This document shows positions 62,495 to 64,000 of a stretch of 64,000 bases of DNA, piece by piece. A program made the translations under genes and the position numbers. Source of the DNA: Chondrus crispus (Eukaryota > Rhodophyta > Florideophyceae > Gigartinales > Gigartinaceae); NCBI RefSeq assembly GCF_000350225.1, contig NW_005178504.1, forward strand, positions 312,746 to 376,745. Reading direction: 5' to 3'. How positions within the stretch are numbered: position 1 is the first letter of the stretch; the number at the start of each line of letters is the position of its first letter. The notes under the pieces are model-generated. The model was not told where the DNA came from. It saw only the letters and a list, made by a program, of their open reading frames with translations, and ran no database searches.

Positions 62495-64000
62495 TTAGAG
62501 AAGGGCTATGACATCTCCTAATTCATCGTCCAGGCTGGGAAGAGAAGATATACGTATTTGGTCACTGTCATTCGACCGAACAGAAGGAGATTCACAGCTG
62601 CTGTCTACTTCTTTCTCTCTTATTTCGTTGTTTTCAGGGACGCTTTCAAACGGGGCGTCACGTACCGTAATGGTACTCATGAATTCTCCTCCTTCTTTGT
62701 TGCTGACGTCTGTCGGCACAGTGGCATGTTGGCTTATTCTGTTCCTACATACAACGTAGTCGCATTTGCAACCAATGCAAGTCTGCTCTCCCTTCTTACA
62801 GGAGCACCGCTTAGATAAACAGTGGCCCTTACAAGCACAGGACGAAACAACTGAAGCTATGGCCTTCTCTAAATCCCGTACACTGTCGGCCTGCTACGTA
62901 AGCACGCCATCGTCTGCGCATAATCCGAAGCAGGCCTCGATACCCCCAACAACGTCAGCGGAAAGGTCTTCCTCTGCAGATAGCCGCCAATACTTGCTCA
63001 CAATAAAGTGAGCTCTTTTTGAGTGAAGGAGTAAATGAGGTAGTGGGGCCATAAGCTCGTTGGCCGAAGACGCTACGTCCGATACAAAGTTCCGGACGTC
63101 CTCTCTCCACCGTTCGGAACCTATTTCGTGCTCTGATAAAAAAAGGTGTCTTGTAGCTTCTTAACTTCTTTCTGTGCCATGTCATGCCCGGTAGAGTTCT
63201 GCATGATATGACGCACACGTTGTCTCCCTTGCTCAGAATTGCACATCACTTTTCCCTTGGTTATGGAGGAATACGAAGCAGATGAACAGTTCGAACGTAT
63301 TCTCGTTCCCAAAAACAGGTATATCCAAAGTGCCAATGGATTCCTTATTGAAGAGCAGGGCTAAAAGGAATTCCTCATGTGCAATACCGTCACGGTATTG
63401 CACATGAGGAATTGTGTACGGTACACAGAGGGGCTGAAATCACACCCTGCAAGCGCATATGCCATTGCCACATCCTTTCCCGATAAACTCATCCGCCTCA
63501 GTCTGTACACCGCCTCGTCTATTACATGCAGAGTATCAGTAATGACGTGCAAAAGGTTGTGACCGTGCACAGCACTATTGCACAGAAGAATCATTGTCAC
63601 ATCTGTGTCGTTAGATAGCACAAGGCTTCCGACTAGTTCCCCCAATCCCATTTCTCCAGATGCAGAAGAGCACACTGCAGAACCCAGATCGGGCCTTCCC
63701 GCACGCAGTTGCACCAATTGGGGTTCAACATACAGCTGAAACACAACCACAAACCTCGTCTCGGCCTCCCCATGCTTCAAATCGGACGACGATATCTTGA
63801 ATCCACCTTCATATTCGAATACCAGAGCACGGCTTCTTGGAACGAGAAAGAAGTCAGCAGTGCTGTTTTCTGCAGTGCTATACAAAGCGTTTCCTTTTCT
63901 GTTTTCGTTCCGAAGAAGCACGCATCCTTCAAACAGTTCGTCGGCATTGGCCCTGTCACACCGTGATGGTCTATAGTCCGCCGGTTCGCTGTCGTCAAAC
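62495..64000 (-). pseudogene. PIN/XPG-like domain plus Cys-rich tail protein, decayed, runs off right edge
   Basis: The frame is open to the window end (FDDSEPADYRPSRCDRANAD). It continues SLVLSNDTDVTMILLC and MAYALAGCDFSPSVYR, the acidic motifs of PIN/XPG-type nucleases. Further pieces in other frames are EEFLLALLFNKESIG, WREDVRNFVSDVASS, LLLHSKRAHFIVSKYWRLSA and CACKGHCLSKRCSCKKGEQ with TCIGCKCDYVVCRN. This order matches a widespread eukaryotic repeat-type protein family with a C-terminal CxC...RCSC...C tail. Breaks include an inverted duplication at 63369-63413, two or so frame changes and an in-frame TAG near 62898. Confidence 0.55.
63369..63413. repeat. Perfect 45-bp palindrome within the PIN-like gene
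   Basis: Arms of 22 bp (63369-63390 and 63392-63413) around one C. The plus-strand left arm begins AATTCCTCATG and the right arm ends CATGAGGAATT. Read on the minus strand, the distal arm codes for the expected IAHEEF; the proximal arm is its reverse copy. Confidence 0.9.

Overview
The window reads as nuclear DNA of a compact, intron-poor eukaryote that is crowded with transposons. The best guess is a red seaweed of the Chondrus type. That guess rests on the mostly single-exon genes, the mixed TE content and the general style of the proteins; no single gene proves it. A run of 100 N (31414-31513) marks a scaffold join. No rRNA, tRNA or CRISPR was seen.

The most interesting host content is a family of TIR-NB-ARC-WD40 genes (NLR-type receptors) on the minus strand. 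Copy A (8179-12306) is open over 1375 codons. Copy B (51050-54878) has one frameshift and one in-frame stop. Two older relics lie just upstream of them (13291-14220 and 59152-60085), and a 3' fragment lies at 5576-5922. The WD40 part is a tandem array of nearly identical 129-bp units in which only a few codons vary from unit to unit. This is the signature known from fungal NWD recognition genes. A has nine full units and a cut tenth; B has six.

The window is also a map of duplications. Block 7.7-14.8 kb (continued at 29.3 kb) matches block 50.5-60.9 kb, and each copy serves as the empty site for transposons in the other. Inserted in the first block are an intact pogo-like transposon (14761-17076) and a 12.2-kb nest (17109-29322). 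The nest is a MITE with Tigger-like ends, carrying a young Copia element (17468-29230; its LTRs differ at 1 of 233 positions). The Copia in turn carries a 4.16-kb DNA transposon encoding a DDE transposase joined to a YqaJ-like nuclease, a LINE 3' fragment and a Harbinger remnant. Inserted in the second block is a 3.4-kb element (55558-58951) with a HARBI1-like transposase and a captured piece that resembles the host gene ARMC6. A further duplication links 1.8-5.6 kb with 32.1-34.6 kb; its first copy contains a decayed pogo-like element (1967-4286).

The middle (34.6-45.1 kb) is an old Copia element interrupted by a solo LTR and then by a Gypsy-type element, which has its own inserted solo LTR. 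At 29.8-31.3 kb lies a membrane-protein gene with a single in-frame stop; the paralogous block lacks it. The right edge (62.5-64.0 kb) is a decayed gene with a PIN/XPG-like domain and a cysteine-rich tail. It carries a perfect 45-bp palindrome that looks like a template-switch scar. Large parts of 5.9-7.7, 31.5-32.1, 45.1-47.0 and 47.6-50.5 kb hold nothing I can name.
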